From a virus: DNA of 31,449 nt. The notes beneath the pieces are model-generated. The model was not told the origin of the DNA, ran no database searches, and saw only the letters and a list, made by a program, of their open reading frames with translations. The stretch is taken from positions 1 to 31,449 of IMG/VR virus record IMGVR_UViG_3300035187_001672; one strand, written 5' to 3'. Shown here piece after piece: positions 30,258 through 31,449 of this stretch; position 1 is the first letter of the stretch; every line of letters starts with the position of its first letter. A program made the translations under genes and the position numbers.

Positions 30258-31449
30258 TGTCTTCGACTCCCCATTGGACCCAGGACGATGCAGGAGTCTT
30301 CGGACCCCTGCTGACGGCGGCGCTTGTCCGCCAGGTACTTAACCCACCACGGATCCGGCCCGTAGGTTTTGGGCGGTGCGTGGTATTTCGGTTCATAGGC
30401 ACAGAGATACTCCACCGACTGGATGGCGTGGACCTCACCCCGGCTCTGGGGTTCGTCGGTGACATAGACCTGACCATTGACGGTGGTTGTCTTTTTGCGG
30501 TAGCGGCGAATCTCGCGCATGAGATTCGGGCACGCCCCCTCCAGGAACTTGAGCTTGGTGGTTCCATCTCCACGGATGTGAAGCATCTGCCGGACGAGAG
30601 CCGTGCGGGCCGGGATGTCATCCGAGCCGGGTATGAACCCGAACCCGCTCATCTGGGCCTTGATGTTCTTTTTGCGTAGCTCTTCCGAATACAGTTCATG
30701 CGGCAACCGGCCCGAGCCGAGATCGCGCAGCATGCCGCCGTGCATGTCGATGATGAACGTGCGGAACGACTGGCCCTCCGCCTTCTGGGCAAACTGCTCG
30801 CCAAAGATCAGCGCATTGGCCTGACGGATGTACAGTTCGTCGTAGATCAGCAGGAACTTTTCGTCCGGGGGAACCGCGCCGAATACGCACGCGAGGACTG
30901 TATGGCCAGGGTCGATCGCCACATACCGCGTCCATTCAGCGGGCACCACGCCACCGGGTAGATCCTCGCGCCGCAGTACATGCACCGCAGGATTGAAGGA
31001 CGGGTACATGAGCGTCGATTCGGTAGTGAACTCGCCCTCCGCCCGCATGCGAAGCTCGTCCATTCCCAAGGCCGACCAGCGTTCGATGTTTTTCTTTTTC
31101 TCTTCCTGGTCGATGTGGGCGTTATCCAAGAACCGCAGCGTGAACTTCTTAATGATCGGATTTGTCTGCCCCTCTTCCTCCGCCTTGTCCGCACGTTCAC
31201 ACAGCCCCAGCAGCGCATCGTTCTTACTGTGCGGCATGGCCGACCAGACGAACCGCCCCTTGCGGTCGGCAAGGCGAGCCTGCATCTCGCCAACCCACCT
31301 TTCATTATTAATATCCTCATCAATGTGAACTAAGTCTGCCTGAAAGCCCTGCGGCGGTTCGCCCTCTGACGAGAAGCAGTTAATCGTCCAGCCATTTGTT
31401 AGCTCAGCCTTGTTCAGGTAGCCGGCGTTCTTAAGCACCCAACTCATCT
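30254..31449 (-). CDS. terL: Terminase large subunit (partial, lacks N-terminus)
   Basis: The frame is open to the window edge, so the N-terminal Walker A is not seen; the first ATG (31447) is internal. The visible part has DLVHIDEDINNERWVGEMQA, the Walker B/catalytic acid region of the ATPase, then the nuclease domain: YVAIDPGHTVLACVFGAVPP (first acid), FIIDMHGGMLRDLGSGRLPH (second acid) and SRGEVHAIQSVEYLCAYEPK near the C-terminus. This is the standard two-domain packaging motor of tailed phages. It starts the right-hand packaging block and overlaps the next gene as ATGA. Confidence 0.92.
   Translation of the reverse strand, partial: MSWVLKNAGYLNKAELTNGWTINCFSSEGEPPQGFQADLVHIDEDINNERWVGEMQARLADRKGRFVWSAMPHSKNDALLGLCERADKAEEEGQTNPIIKKFTLRFLDNAHIDQEEKKKNIERWSALGMDELRMRAEGEFTTESTLMYPSFNPAVHVLRREDLPGGVVPAEWTRYVAIDPGHTVLACVFGAVPPDEKFLLIYDELYIRQANALIFGEQFAQKAEGQSFRTFIIDMHGGMLRDLGSGRLPHELYSEELRKKNIKAQMSGFGFIPGSDDIPARTALVRQMLHIRGDGTTKLKFLEGACPNLMREIRRYRKKTTTVNGQVYVTDEPQSRGEVHAIQSVEYLCAYEPKYHAPPKTYGPDPWWVKYLADKRRRQQGSEDSCIVLGPMGSRRQ

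Overview
ORGANISM AND KIND OF ELEMENT. The window is part of a GC-rich, temperate, short-tailed (podovirus-like) bacteriophage or prophage. Terminase, portal, head-tail adaptor, tail nozzle, ejection-type proteins, tail fibres, an ERF/SSB/exonuclease/helicase replication-recombination set and a tyrosine integrase are all recognisable. Nearly every gene is on the minus strand, so the window is the reverse complement of the natural gene order. Two clues point to a planctomycete host: the cysteine-rich repeats and the C-terminal module of the protein at 14597-15817 resemble, from memory, proteins common in Planctomycetota. This host call is an inference, not a proof. LAYOUT, RIGHT TO LEFT (direction of transcription). 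(1) 31449-27407, packaging: large terminase (cut by the window edge), a small coiled-coil protein, the portal protein and an unrecognised 177-aa protein. (2) 27410-21527, host-recognition cassette: one Mtd-N-like small protein, three genes sharing a fibre N-terminal module (431, 99 and 802 aa), a 109-aa fibre-associated beta protein, a polyglycine adhesin and a 114-aa marine-phage-type protein. (3) 21524-17283, neck and tail: a small conserved protein, the head-tail adaptor, and a nozzle (tail tube B-like) protein that appears split into 91-aa and 863-aa pieces. (4) 17283-14597, two unusual surface proteins: a beta-rich glycine-linker protein and a Cys-rich protein with a LecA/PA-IL-like lectin domain and a C-terminal membrane segment. 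(5) 14587-6261, six proteins rich in Gln/Ala, coiled coils or repeats, ending in a 1216-aa protein; these are the likely internal or ejection proteins. (6) 6264-5449, the only plus-strand gene, a tyrosine integrase whose stop codon shares CTAG with the stop of the convergent 1216-aa gene. (7) 5449-5329, control and attachment region: an extended -10 promoter firing leftward, an inverted repeat, and a 25-bp copy of the 5' half of a tRNA (Arg-type), the best attP candidate. (8) 5271-1, early genes: small membrane protein, PD-(D/E)XK exonuclease, ERF annealase, SSB, a helicase split between its two RecA lobes, an HTH-like protein, a second PD-(D/E)XK nuclease, a 29-aa leucine-zipper ORF, and two small proteins. 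HOW IT FITS. The early set (exonuclease, ERF, SSB, helicase, resolvase-like nuclease) is a complete annealing-type recombination and replication module under one leftward promoter. The structural block is one long polycistron in which many junctions are ATGA, TAATG, TAGTG, TTGA or TGATG overlaps, implying translational coupling; GTG and TTG starts are common. No major capsid protein, scaffold, holin, endolysin or repressor is recognisable here, so these lie outside the window or are too divergent to see. No gene-free stretch exceeds 300 bases; the longest is 5272-5448.
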